Source of the DNA: Sphingomonadales bacterium
Lineage (GTDB): Bacteria; Pseudomonadota; Alphaproteobacteria; Sphingomonadales; Sphingomonadaceae
DNA: 26,772 nucleotides
Assembly: GCA_027489295.1 (NCBI GenBank)
Contig: JAIYAA010000106.1
Coordinates: 1 to 26,772, forward strand
Reading direction: 5' to 3'
The notes under the pieces are model-generated. The model made no database searches. It was not told the DNA's origin and saw only the letters and a list, made by a program, of their open reading frames with translations. The position numbers and the translations under genes are program-made. This document shows, piece by piece, positions 18,641 to 26,772 of this stretch (position 1 is its first letter; each line of letters begins with the position of its first letter).

Positions 18641-19387
18641 TCAGAGGTTACTCATGCCGCCGTCGATGATCAGTTCGCTGCCGACGGTATAACGGCTCTC
18701 GTCCGACGCGAGATGCACGACGGCATCGGCGATTTCCGCGGACTCGCCAAAACGGCCCGCCGGGATCGCCCCGATCAGATAGTCCTTCATGCCCGCGAGA
18801 TCGCTCTCGGACAGGCCGAGCTTGCCGTAGATCGGCGTCGAGACCGGGCCTGGGCTGACCACGTTCACCCGGACGCCGCGGCCGATCAGTTCGCCCGACA
18901 GCGTCCGCGCCAGCGAGATCAGCGCGGCCTTGCTCGCGGCGTAGACGATCGAGTTCGGCTTGCCGAGGCGGGCGTTGATCGAGCCATTGAGCACGATCGA
19001 CGCGGGGTTGGCGAACAGCGGCAGCAGCGCCTGCACCAGGAACAGCGGTCCCTTGACGTTGACCGCAAACGTGCGGTCGAACCCGGCTTCGTCCCATGCC
19101 TCGAGCGGGCGGAAATCGGCGACGCCGGCGTTGACGAACAGCGTGTCGAGGCGGCCCCAAGCCTCGCGGATCGTGTCGGCGATTGCAGCCTGGCCCACGA
19201 CGTCGCCGGTATCGGCGCGGATGGTGAGCACGTCGCCCAGTTCCTGCCTGGCAGCAGCGAGCTTCTCCTCGCTGGAGCCGGTGATGGCGACGGTCGCGCC
19301 TTCTTCAAGGAAGCGGCGGGCTGTGGCGAGGCCGATGCCGCTGGTGCCGCCGGTGACGAGGGCGAACTTGTTGGCAAGACGGTTCAT
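18641..19387 (-). CDS. Short-chain dehydrogenase/reductase (SDR)
   Basis: A 248-residue classical SDR. The cofactor motif TGGTSGIG is at residues 12-19, NAG at 86-88, N110 in the NVKG segment, and the catalytic Ser136, Tyr149 and Lys153 (YAASK) are all present; VSPGPVSTPI and the C-terminal SELIIDGGMSNL are also typical. It would reduce or oxidise a carbonyl/alcohol with NAD(P)(H). ATG 19387 has AAGGAA about 7 nt upstream; the longer open frame runs into the LysR leader. It is first in a two-gene unit with the aldo/keto reductase and divergent from the LysR gene over 125 bp. Confidence 0.92.
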   Translation of the reverse strand: MNRLANKFALVTGGTSGIGLATARRFLEEGATVAITGSSEEKLAAARQELGDVLTIRADTGDVVGQAAIADTIREAWGRLDTLFVNAGVADFRPLEAWDEAGFDRTFAVNVKGPLFLVQALLPLFANPASIVLNGSINARLGKPNSIVYAASKAALISLARTLSGELIGRGVRVNVVSPGPVSTPIYGKLGLSESDLAGMKDYLIGAIPAGRFGESAEIADAVVHLASDESRYTVGSELIIDGGMSNL

Positions 19388-19512
19388 GATCGATTCCTTG
19401 GTTGCGAGCCGGCGGAGATCGTCGGCGACAAGGACACAGATAATCTCCAGGTAAACTTGATCGATGGGCTGAAACTGGTACATTCGTTCAGGAAAGCTGA
19501 AGGATTGTCGCG

Positions 19513-20427
19513 ATGGATCGGTTGCGCGCCCTGGAGGTGTTCGTTGCGGTGGTGGCCCGCGGCGGCTTCGCGCGTGCCGCCGATGCACTGGACACCTCGC
19601 CCGCCAATGTGACGCGCTACGTCGCCGAGCTTGAGACGCATCTCGGCACGCGGCTGCTCCACCGCACGTCGCGGCGCGTGTCGCTGACCGAGGCGGGCGA
19701 GGCCTATTACGAGCGTGCGCGGACCATCCTCGACGAGATGGCCGAAGCCGAAGCGGCGGCGACGGCGAGCGCCAGCGGTGCGCGCGGGCGGCTGCGGATC
19801 AACGCGCCGCTGGTATTTGGCGCCCGCCATCTAGCCCCGCTCTGGCCGCGCTTCATGGCGCTGCATCCCGAGGTGGAGCTGGACATCGCGCTCACCGATC
19901 GCATCGTCGATCTGGTCGAGGAGGGCTATGACCTCGGCATCCGCATCTCGCGCGGCGGATCGCAGCATTATGTGTCGCGCAAGCTGGCGACGTCGCGCAA
20001 CATCGTCTGCGCCTCGCCCGCCTATATTGCGCGGTACGGTGCGCCCGATGTGCCGGCCGATCTCGCCGGGCATCGCTGCGTCGTCTACGGCTACGCACCC
20101 GAGCCGGAGACCTGGACCTTTCTGGGCGCCGACGGCGGGGAAGCGCGGGTGCGCGTCGGCATTCGCCTGCGCACCAACAGCGGCGACACCGCGCGCGCGG
20201 TCGCGCTTTCCGGCGAGGCGATCACCTGGCAGCCGGATTTTCTGATCGGCGGCGATGTGCGTGCCGGTACGCTGGTGCCATTGTTGCCCGGCTGGCGGCT
20301 GCCCGACATCGACATCCTCGCGCTCTATCCCAGCCGGCGGCATCTTTCGGCCAAGGTACGCCTGATGGTCGATTTCCTGGCCGCCGCGTTTCACGGGGCG
20401 CTCCCTTGGGACGCGCCGACAGGCTGA
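19513..20427 (+). CDS. LysR-family transcriptional regulator
   Basis: A 304-residue LysR regulator: winged helix-turn-helix at residues 1-60 (LRALEVFVAVVARGGFARAA ... VTRYVAELETHLGTRLLHRT), a linker helix, then a periplasmic-binding-like effector domain (about 90-295) with GRLRINAPLVFGARHLAPLWPRF and a LVEEGYDLGIRISRG segment typical of the CrgA/DhmR-type branch. ATG 19513 has GAAGGA upstream. Divergence from the SDR-aldo/keto reductase unit makes that pair its likely target; the hydrolase operon downstream is a second candidate. Confidence 0.92.
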   Translation: MDRLRALEVFVAVVARGGFARAADALDTSPANVTRYVAELETHLGTRLLHRTSRRVSLTEAGEAYYERARTILDEMAEAEAAATASASGARGRLRINAPLVFGARHLAPLWPRFMALHPEVELDIALTDRIVDLVEEGYDLGIRISRGGSQHYVSRKLATSRNIVCASPAYIARYGAPDVPADLAGHRCVVYGYAPEPETWTFLGADGGEARVRVGIRLRTNSGDTARAVALSGEAITWQPDFLIGGDVRAGTLVPLLPGWRLPDIDILALYPSRRHLSAKVRLMVDFLAAAFHGALPWDAPTG

Positions 20428-20525
20428 GACGTTCTTCACACAATGCCAATCGCGATGCGTGCCTCGGAAGGTATGGACCTCTCTTGCATTGGAGATCGAT
20501 AGTGCGAGCTTCGGCCCGCAGCGAA

Positions 20526-20539
20526 TACCCGATCGGGTA
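20526..20539. promoter_or_regulatory. 14-bp perfect palindrome upstream of the hydrolase operon
   Basis: TACCCGATCGGGTA reads identically on both strands. It lies in the 202-bp gap between the LysR gene and the secreted hydrolase, 90 bp before the hydrolase start, where an operator would be expected. No regulator can be assigned. Confidence 0.4.
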
Positions 20540-20629
20540 GTTTTCAGTGCTCGCCTTGGCATTGAGCGGGGCGGCGCACGAGCGCAGCCTTGCACTCGAA
20601 ATCACCCGATGTGGAGGCGCGTCGTTCCG

Positions 20630-21547
20630 ATGTTGAGATCCCTTTTGCTCGCTGCTGCGTGCAGCATCGCCGCGCCAGCACTGGCGCAGGTTCCGGCCTA
20701 TCCGAGCAGCTTCAAGACGCAGGAGGTCGCCACCAACGGCACGACGCTCCACGTCCGCATCGGCGGGCATGGGCCTGCCGTCCTGCTGCTCCACGGCTAT
20801 GGTGAGAGCGGGGACATGTGGGCGCCGCTTGCTGCCGCGCTGGAGGCCGACCACACCGTGATTGTGCCGGACCTGCGCGGCATGGGCCTTTCCGCGCATC
20901 CTGCAGGCGGCTTCGACAAGATGAACCAGGGCCGCGACATGCAGGGCGTGCTGGCCACGCTGAAGGTCCAGACGTTCGACATCGTCGCGCACGATATCGG
21001 CAACATGGTCGGCTTCGCGCTCGCCACGCAGGTGCCGGATCGGGTCGGCCGCGTCGTACTGATCGACGCGCCGGTACCGGGCGTCGGCCCCTGGGATGAA
21101 ATACTGAAGAACCCGCTGCTTTGGCACTTCCGCTTCGGCGGCCCGGATATGGAGCGGCTCGTCGCAGGGCGCGAGCGGATCTATCTCGACCGTTTCTGGA
21201 ACGAGTTCTCGGCCAATCCCGCCAGGTTCGACGAGGCCTCGCGCCAGCATTATGCGGCGCTCTATGCACGGCCGGGCGGCATGCATTCGGGCTTCGCGCA
21301 ATTCGCGGCGTTCGATCAGGACGCCGCCGACAATCGTGCATGGCTCGCCGCCGGGAACAAGCTGAAGATGCCGGTGTTGGCACTGGGCGGCGCCAAGTCG
21401 TTCGGCCTGACGATGGCAGTGGTGATGCGGGCCGCCGCCACCAATGTGACCGAGGGCGTGGTTCCCGATTCCGGTCACTGGATCGTGGAAGAAAATCCCG
21501 CCGGCACGGTCGCGCTGGTCAAGCCGTTCCTGGCGGCCGGTCGATGA
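20630..21547 (+). CDS. Secreted alpha/beta hydrolase with Asp nucleophile (epoxide hydrolase-like)
   Basis: A 305-residue alpha/beta-hydrolase. A signal peptide (hydrophobic core LLLAAACSIAAPALAQ, cleavage near residues 19-20) points to the periplasm. The oxyanion segment HGYGESGDMW is at residues 55-64, the nucleophile elbow is HDIG with Asp122 where esterases have Ser, and the catalytic His283 is in SGHWIVEENP. An Asp nucleophile is known in epoxide hydrolases and haloalkane or haloacetate dehalogenases; which reaction applies here is not decidable. ATG 20630 follows GGAGG by 12 nt; an ATG at 20609 is an alternative that lengthens the signal peptide's basic end. The stop overlaps the next gene's start by 4 bp (ATGA). 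Confidence 0.88.
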   Translation: MLRSLLLAAACSIAAPALAQVPAYPSSFKTQEVATNGTTLHVRIGGHGPAVLLLHGYGESGDMWAPLAAALEADHTVIVPDLRGMGLSAHPAGGFDKMNQGRDMQGVLATLKVQTFDIVAHDIGNMVGFALATQVPDRVGRVVLIDAPVPGVGPWDEILKNPLLWHFRFGGPDMERLVAGRERIYLDRFWNEFSANPARFDEASRQHYAALYARPGGMHSGFAQFAAFDQDAADNRAWLAAGNKLKMPVLALGGAKSFGLTMAVVMRAAATNVTEGVVPDSGHWIVEENPAGTVALVKPFLAAGR

Positions 21548-21998
21548 GCCGGTTGTTCGTCGCCGTCGCGCTGCTCGCCGCTGGCAGTGTCCCTATGGCA
21601 CACGCTCAGCAGACGCGGCTGACCCCGGCCGAGATTGCCGCGCTGCCCAAGGAGGGGGCAGGGCCAGGCACCTCAGGACTTGCGGGCATCCGCACCACGG
21701 TGCTGGCCGGCGACCCGACCAAGGAAGGGCCTTACACGATCGAGTGCGCGTGCCGGCACACACCAGCATCCAGGCGCATACCCACCGCGACGCGCGCACC
21801 GCGATCGTGGTCAGCGGCACCTGGTATTTCGGCTATGGCACCAAGGCCGATCCCGCCCTGGTCAAGCGCCTGCCGCCGGGCAGCTTCTACAGCGAACCCG
21901 CCGCCGATCCGCATTTCGCACTGACCCGCGATGAACCGGCGGTGGTCTACATCACCGGCTCAGGCCCGACCGATACCGAATATGTCGCCAAGCCCTGA
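21544..21998 (+). pseudogene. Exported cupin-domain protein, interrupted by a one-base frameshift
   Basis: The first frame encodes a signal peptide (MSRLFVAVALLAAGSVPMAHAQ) and the start of a small cupin protein up to GDPTKEGPYTIE at 21744. The reading then continues one base out of register as RVPAHTSIQAHTHRDARTAIVVSGTWYFGYG through LPPGSFYSEPAADPHFALT to the stop at 21998. The second frame holds the metal-binding cupin motif (HTHRD, and the later PHF). Restoring one base after 21744 (GAG-CTG-CGC) would give a normal 151-residue protein. It is either a real mutation, a sequencing error or, less likely, programmed slippage. It overlaps the hydrolase gene by 4 bp and precedes the isochorismatase-family gene by 37 bp. 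Confidence 0.85.
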
Positions 21999-22035
21999 CG
22001 GGCCGTTCCCACTTCCTCGAGACGAAGGAAACGCC

Positions 22036-22647
22036 ATGACATCGCCCGAGCACATTCGCGACCCGCAAGCGGACGATCTGCTCACGCTGAAGAACGCGGC
22101 GTTGCTGATCATCGATTTTCAGCCTGTCCAGGTCGCCTCGATCGTTTCGATGGAGCGCCGGGAACTGATTGCCAATGTCGTCGCGGTGGCGCGATCGGCG
22201 ACCTTGTACGGCGTGCCCGTGGTTCTCTCCACCGTCAACGTCGCGACGGGCCGCAATGCCCCGACCATCCGCCAGCTGCAGGAGGTGCTACCCGGCGTCA
22301 CGCCCATCGACCGCACCTCGATCAATGCGTGGGAGGACGAGGACTTCGTCGCCGCGGTGAAGGCGACCGGGCGACGCAAGCTGATCATGGTCGCGCTGTG
22401 GACCGAGGTGTGTCTCGCCTTTCCGGCGCTGGACGCGCTGCGCGAGGGGTTCGACGTCTATCCGGTGGTCGACGCGGTTGGCGGCACGTCGCTGGTCGCG
22501 CACGAGGCCGGCCTGGCCCGCATTCAGCAAGCGGGCGGCCGGCCGATCACCTGGATCCAGCTCGTGTGCGAATTCCAGCGCGACTGGAACCGCTGGGAGA
22601 CGGTGGAGGGCTTCAGCGACATCGTCTTCGCATCGATCCACCCTTGA
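22036..22647 (+). CDS. Isochorismatase-family cysteine hydrolase (YcaC-like)
   Basis: A 203-residue cysteine hydrolase of the isochorismatase/nicotinamidase fold. It shows Asp27 in LLIIDFQ, Cys126 in LWTEVCLAFPALDALREGFDVYPVVDA, and Arg93 in the IDRTSINAWEDEDF segment, at the place held by Lys or Arg in YcaC. The C-terminal CEFQRDWNRWETV also matches YcaC-type proteins. No signal peptide is seen, so unlike its two upstream neighbours it should be cytoplasmic. ATG 22036 follows AAGGAA by 6 nt. Its likely role is hydrolysis of an amide or related bond; the natural substrate of YcaC-like proteins is not settled. Confidence 0.9.
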   Translation: MTSPEHIRDPQADDLLTLKNAALLIIDFQPVQVASIVSMERRELIANVVAVARSATLYGVPVVLSTVNVATGRNAPTIRQLQEVLPGVTPIDRTSINAWEDEDFVAAVKATGRRKLIMVALWTEVCLAFPALDALREGFDVYPVVDAVGGTSLVAHEAGLARIQQAGGRPITWIQLVCEFQRDWNRWETVEGFSDIVFASIHP

Positions 22648-22895
22648 TGGGAGGCCGGACGCGTGGGGCCGGGATCTGGGCCTCCGGCGTTCAGCTGTCG
22701 GACGTCACGGACACCGAACCCTTTCGTCGGCGCCGCACGAGAAATGTCTACAGCGACCTTTCCACCCAAGACCGGCGCTACATCTTCGAGAGATCGCAAT
22801 CGAAGCAAGTCCATGCATTTGCGCTTGCGCCGCGCCCGCCGATGGCGCCAAGTTCCTAACCCTCGAACATCCGGACAGACGCGAGAGGGGGAATC

Positions 22896-25800
22896 GTGCG
22901 CCGAGTTCTCGTTCACCTCGCGCTCCTGCTCTCGATGACGTTGTGTCCGGCGGCCAGCTCCAACGCGCGGACCCCGTCGGCGCTACCGGGCAAGGCAATT
23001 CCGTCATCGATCGACATCCGTCAGTTGAAGCACAGTCGCTGGACCGTCGAAGACGGGGCGCCGCCTAACATCGTCGCAATCGCCCAATCGGCGGACGGCT
23101 TCCTATGGCTGGGTACTGGCTATGGGCTGTTTCGATTTGATGGGATAAAATTCGAGCGCATTCCTCCACCGGAAGGTAATCGAGCCAAGAGCGAGCAGAT
23201 CAACGCGCTTCTGGTCGCTCGGTCAGGCGATCTATGGGTGGGCTATCGAAGCGGCGGAATCGCTGTCTATCGCGGTGGGAAGCTGCGTTCGGTCCCGACG
23301 CCGCAAGGTGACGATACGGTGAATGGCATCGTCCAGACGCCCGACGGGGCAATCTGGATCTCATCCTATCGCGACGGCCTGCTGCTGGCGCGCTTCGCGG
23401 ACGGCAAATGGCAATCGATCGGCGCTAGCTGGAGGGCAACGGACCGCGTCATCAGCAGCATGGTGGTCGATCGCGCCGGCACCTTGTGGACCGCCGGTTG
23501 GGGAGGAATTCATGTGCTTCCCAAAGGCGCGCGTCGGTTTTCAACGGTGGTTCGAGACGATGTGCCGGACAATCGCGCAATGCGCATCGACGACCTTGGC
23601 CGAGTCTGGATGATCTCGGAAGATGGTTTGAGCATCATCGGGGAGGCAGGCCGCCCGATTGCGCCACGTCTTGCAATCCACGGAAAAGATGCCTTCGACA
23701 CGCACCTCCTTCCGCGGTTGCTGATCGACGATGCCGGCAATGCTTGGGCTAGCGACCAAGTCCATGGACTTTTCTACATGACGCCGGGCGCAAATGGCAT
23801 GCCGGGCGCTCGCCTCGCCGATCGCCGGACCTTCACCACGGTTGATGGACTGAGCTCAAATGCTGTGACGGCCTTGTTTCAGGGGCGCGAGGGGGAGGTT
23901 TGGGTTGGAACGGCGAATGGACTCGATCGCTTCCGCAAGGTGAGTGTACTTCGCGATCTGTCGACGATCGGGCGCCATATCGGTTCTCCTTTCGCAGATC
24001 GACGGGGGCGCATCTACGTCGTCGATGATGGACTGCGCCGCCTGCATCCGGATCCCGCTGTTCTGACCGGGCCGCTCAAGGATGTCGGGGCGATATGCGA
24101 CGCGCCCGACGGGTCGCTTTGGCTCGTTGCCGATAGCGTGACCTATCATTTCAGCGGCGGGAAGCTGGCGAGCTTCAGGCGTTCCGACGATGCCAACTTT
24201 CCGATCTACGGATGTGTCGCCGGGCCCGACGACGCCGTTTGGGTGGCTGCCGGTTCGCGAGGCCTCTTCCGCGTCGTCGGCTCGGTTTGGACGAAGACGG
24301 CGGTTCCCGGCCTCCAGGATCAGAACGCGCGCATCAACGCCGTACGTTTCGATACGCAGGGGCGGATGCTGGTCGTGATGCGTCCCGGCGGCATAAAGCG
24401 GATCGACGGTGGGCGAGCCACGCCGATCTCGGACGGGTCGGGCATCGGCGAGGTGAGTGCGATCAGCCATTATGGCGGCTCGGTCGTTTTCGGCGGGCCC
24501 GGGGGCATCGGGTTGTTCGACGGAAAAGGCAGCCATACGCTTTCCGCTACGGCCTTTCCCTGGATGGCGAATGTCAAATCGATCGCGAGATCCGCTGATG
24601 ATACGTGGCTGCTGACGTCCCGCGGTCTGATCCGGATCGCGAACAAAGCGCTTCTCGCCGCTCTGGATCGGCCGGGATCCGATTTGCCGCACAGCCTCTT
24701 CGATCTTCGTGACGGGCTGCCGGCGCTTGTGATCGTAGGTTCAAACAAGGATCTCGCGGCGGCCGATGACGGGAGCGTTTGGGTCGTCACGACGGACGGT
24801 CTGGCGATGGTCGACCCGCGACGGATCGTCCGAAACGAGAAGCCGCCGCCGGTGGTAATCACCGCCCTGCGTGCGAACAACGCTACGATCCCTGATCCGC
24901 GGCAGATCGATCTTGCTGCCGGCACCTCGCAAATCGAAATCGACTTTGCAGCACTTAGCTTGAGCATCCCCGAGCGCGTGCAGGTGCGCTATCGCCTTGA
25001 AGGCGTTGACAATGGCTGGGTGGATCCGGGTACGCGGCGGCAAGCGTTTTATACGGGTCTGGGGCCAGGGAAGTACCGCTTCCGCGTGATAGCGGCTAAT
25101 AGCGACGGCGTCTGGAATAGGGACGGCGCGGTTGCCGATATCGACATAGCGCCCACGTTTACGCAGTCTCGATGGTTCGTGCTGCTGTGCGTTGCGGCGT
25201 TCGGGCTCGTGCTATGGGGCCTGTATACGTTTCGCGTTCGTCAACTGACGGCTCGCGTGCACAATCGCCTGGAAGCTCGCCAGGCCGAGCGCGAGCGCAT
25301 TGCCCGCGATCTGCACGATACCTTGTTACAGGGGTTCCATGGTCTGGTGTTGCGTATTCAGGCGGCGACCGAACGGGTTCCCGCGGAATTCGTTGCGCGG
25401 CCAATGCTCGACAGAGCGCTCGATAAAGCGGATCTTGTGTTGGTCGAAGGGCGCGATCGGGTATGCGCGTTGCGGAACGACAGCATGGATGGGCTGGAAG
25501 CGTTCTTGGTCCGGGCAGCAGAACAATGCGCCGAGCGTGGAGATGCCTCGTTCCGACTGACAATCGAAGGTTCGCCCCGCCCGCTTAATCCGATCGTTCG
25601 TGATGAAGCAGGGTTGATCGGGCAGGAGGCCATCCGCAACGCGTATCAACATGCCGCAGCCTCTCGGATCGACGTGCTGATTGTCCTTCAACATCGTTAC
25701 TTCCGTTTGAGTGTACGCGATGATGGCTGTGGGATCGCCGACCGGACCCTCGCGGATGGCAAGTCGGGCCACTTCGGTCTCGTCGGAATGCGCGAGCGTG

Positions 25801-25967
25801 CCGCTCGTATTGGTGGTAAACTCACGGTAGTGGGCATCGCCAGCGGAGGCACTGAGGTTGCGTTGGTTGTCGGAAGGCAGAACGCGTATCGCCCGGTGGA
25901 TGGCAAGCGGCGATGGTGGCAACGTTGGCGAGTCTTCAGCGAGATAGAGCATGGCGACCGAAGCTGA
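22896..25967 (+). CDS. Sensor histidine kinase with double periplasmic beta-propeller
   Basis: A 1023-residue sensor. A signal peptide covers residues 1-24. From about 45 to 655 come some fourteen propeller repeats of the two-component-regulator type (GFLWLGTGYGLFRFDG, GEVWVGTANGLDRFR and similar), enough for two seven-bladed propellers. A Y_Y_Y domain (about 655-755) precedes one membrane helix (about 760-779). The cytoplasmic part is a HisKA_3 domain with phospho-acceptor His807 (ARDLHDTLLQG) and an ATPase domain with Asn915, D942-DGCGI and GHFGLVGMRERA. It should sense a periplasmic ligand and phosphorylate the overlapping response regulator. GTG 22896 has GAGAGGGGG a few nt upstream. Codon use is less GC-biased than in the left half. 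Confidence 0.93.
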   Translation: MRRVLVHLALLLSMTLCPAASSNARTPSALPGKAIPSSIDIRQLKHSRWTVEDGAPPNIVAIAQSADGFLWLGTGYGLFRFDGIKFERIPPPEGNRAKSEQINALLVARSGDLWVGYRSGGIAVYRGGKLRSVPTPQGDDTVNGIVQTPDGAIWISSYRDGLLLARFADGKWQSIGASWRATDRVISSMVVDRAGTLWTAGWGGIHVLPKGARRFSTVVRDDVPDNRAMRIDDLGRVWMISEDGLSIIGEAGRPIAPRLAIHGKDAFDTHLLPRLLIDDAGNAWASDQVHGLFYMTPGANGMPGARLADRRTFTTVDGLSSNAVTALFQGREGEVWVGTANGLDRFRKVSVLRDLSTIGRHIGSPFADRRGRIYVVDDGLRRLHPDPAVLTGPLKDVGAICDAPDGSLWLVADSVTYHFSGGKLASFRRSDDANFPIYGCVAGPDDAVWVAAGSRGLFRVVGSVWTKTAVPGLQDQNARINAVRFDTQGRMLVVMRPGGIKRIDGGRATPISDGSGIGEVSAISHYGGSVVFGGPGGIGLFDGKGSHTLSATAFPWMANVKSIARSADDTWLLTSRGLIRIANKALLAALDRPGSDLPHSLFDLRDGLPALVIVGSNKDLAAADDGSVWVVTTDGLAMVDPRRIVRNEKPPPVVITALRANNATIPDPRQIDLAAGTSQIEIDFAALSLSIPERVQVRYRLEGVDNGWVDPGTRRQAFYTGLGPGKYRFRVIAANSDGVWNRDGAVADIDIAPTFTQSRWFVLLCVAAFGLVLWGLYTFRVRQLTARVHNRLEARQAERERIARDLHDTLLQGFHGLVLRIQAATERVPAEFVARPMLDRALDKADLVLVEGRDRVCALRNDSMDGLEAFLVRAAEQCAERGDASFRLTIEGSPRPLNPIVRDEAGLIGQEAIRNAYQHAAASRIDVLIVLQHRYFRLSVRDDGCGIADRTLADGKSGHFGLVGMRERAARIGGKLTVVGIASGGTEVALVVGRQNAYRPVDGKRRWWQRWRVFSEIEHGDRS

Positions 25968-26583
25968 TCCAATTCGCATTCTGACAGTCGACGATCACCC
26001 CGTGTTTCGGGCTGGCGTAAGTGCGATCATCGACAACCAGCCAGATATGGTAGTGGTCGGCGAAGCCTCCACGGGGGAGGAAGCGATCGCGGCGCATTGC
26101 AACCTGAAGCCCAGCGTGATTTTGATGGATCTGCAGATGCCCGGGATGGGGGGTGTCGCGGCGATCGAAGCGATCAGAGAGCAGTCGACGTGCGCGCGGA
26201 TCATCGTCTTGACCACATACAGCGGCGACGTGCAGGCTGCCCGCGCGATCAAGGCTGGTGCTACCGGCTATCTATTAAAAAGTTCGTTGCGAACAGAAAT
26301 GGTCGACACGATTCGGCGCGTTCATGCTGGTCGGCGACATATCCCGCCGGAGATTGCGGAAGAGATCGCATTTCGGTCTAACGAAGAAGGTTTATCTATT
26401 CGTGAAATTGCTGTTTTGCACGAGGTTGCTGACGGCAAGGCGAATAAGGAGATTGCGCGGAATCTTGCCGTCTCGGTGGACACAGTTAAGGCGAGTTTGA
26501 AAAACATCTTCGAGAAGCTCGACGTTGGCGATCGAACGCATGCAGTAACGCAAGCTGCTCGTCGCGGAATCATCGAACTTTGA
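25951..26583 (+). CDS. NarL/LuxR-type response regulator
   Basis: A 210-residue response regulator overlapping the kinase gene by 17 bp. The receiver domain (about 8-125) has the acidic pair D14-D15 (VDDHPVF), phospho-acceptor D60 (ILMDLQMPGM), the Thr of LTTY and the Lys of GYLLKSS. The C-terminal LuxR-type helix-turn-helix (about 147-205) reads LSIREIAVLHEVADGKANKEIA ... SVDTVKASLKNIFEKL, so it binds DNA once phosphorylated. It pairs with the HisKA_3 kinase upstream, the usual partner type. TTA and other AT-rich codons are frequent. No target operon can be named. An IS element begins about 70 bp after its stop. Confidence 0.95.
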   Translation: MATEADPIRILTVDDHPVFRAGVSAIIDNQPDMVVVGEASTGEEAIAAHCNLKPSVILMDLQMPGMGGVAAIEAIREQSTCARIIVLTTYSGDVQAARAIKAGATGYLLKSSLRTEMVDTIRRVHAGRRHIPPEIAEEIAFRSNEEGLSIREIAVLHEVADGKANKEIARNLAVSVDTVKASLKNIFEKLDVGDRTHAVTQAARRGIIEL

Positions 26584-26655
26584 AGAAAACTTGATCAAAT
26601 TTGGTCGTCACATGCGGGGTTGCGTCGTGCTACCGTAGATAGCGGTTAGACCGGG

Positions 26656-26772
26656 TGACGTGACCCCCGTTTTTTCCTCCAGTTGGAGCTAGAGTCCGGC
26701 CCCGGAAAGGGACGGACAGATGAAACGGAAGCAGTTTTCCGAAGAGCAGATCATCGGCATCCTGAAGGAAGC
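26656..26772 (+). mobile_element. Left end of an IS3-family insertion sequence (partial)
   Basis: TGACGTGACCCCCG at 26656 resembles the terminal repeats of IS407-group IS3 elements (TG...CCCCC), and 64 bp further the first codons of an IS3-type OrfA begin. The exact left boundary is inferred; the right end and target duplication lie outside the window. Confidence 0.65.
26720..26772 (+). CDS. IS3-family transposase OrfA, N-terminal fragment
   Basis: ATG 26720 opens a frame reading MKRKQFSEEQIIGILKEA to the window edge. This is the characteristic N-terminus of the IS3-family OrfA (helix-turn-helix transposase subunit, IS407 group). GGAAAGGGA lies upstream as a possible ribosome site. In intact elements OrfA is followed by a DDE-containing OrfB made by frameshifting; that part is not visible. 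Confidence 0.85.
   Translation, partial: MKRKQFSEEQIIGILKE

Noticed and set aside
22650..22685. Terminator after the isochorismatase-family gene
   Set aside because: GGAGGCC and GGCCTCC can pair, but the loop is 22 nt and no T-run follows, so support is too weak.
26593..26606. Near-palindrome GATCAAATTTGGTC after the response regulator
   Set aside because: One mismatch, no loop and AT-rich surroundings make a chance match likely.
1..26772. CRISPR arrays, rRNA genes or replication origin
   Set aside because: No regularly spaced repeats, rRNA-like sequence or iteron cluster was seen.

Overview
The window is high-GC DNA whose gene content and protein style suggest an alphaproteobacterium, most likely a sphingomonad. 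Pointers to this are a tandem pair of RND pumps with a NodT-type outer-membrane factor, Tat-exported ferritin-like proteins and a possible EcfG-type (general stress response) promoter. The assignment is made from sequence style alone, without a database search.

Region 1 (1-7990, + strand) is an overlapping efflux operon. It holds the last codons of a probable membrane-fusion protein, two MdtB/MdtC-like RND transporters and a NodT-family outer-membrane lipoprotein. Together they would form a tripartite, heteromeric MdtABC-TolC-like pump. Region 2 (8042-11531) holds a minus-strand DUF2252 protein, divergent from an FAD/NAD(P)-binding protein that is followed by a small DUF1543 protein. Region 3 (11537-15838) is a minus-strand operon of two paralogous Tat-exported ferritin-like proteins and an Nramp (MntH-like) manganese/iron transporter. 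The last two genes share one base of a TAATG junction. A Crp/Fnr-type regulator is divergent from the operon, and the 174-bp gap between them has an inverted repeat and an EcfG-like promoter candidate.

Region 4 (16008-17426) carries a 45-bp 3' fragment of a tRNA-Arg(CCG) gene and, beside it, a tyrosine recombinase. The recombinase has the Arg and RH motifs but no tyrosine at its C-terminus. The fragment's orientation implies that any element extends to the right, with the intact tRNA beyond the window.

Region 5 (17568-22647) holds a minus-strand SDR and aldo/keto reductase pair divergent from a LysR regulator. Then come a secreted alpha/beta hydrolase with an Asp nucleophile, an exported cupin broken by a one-base frameshift, and a YcaC-like isochorismatase-family hydrolase. 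Region 6 (22896-26772) holds a periplasmic double-propeller sensor histidine kinase overlapping its NarL/LuxR response regulator. An IS3-family element begins about 70 bp later and runs off the window. The integrase and the kinase/regulator pair are visibly less GC-biased than the left half, which fits horizontal acquisition.
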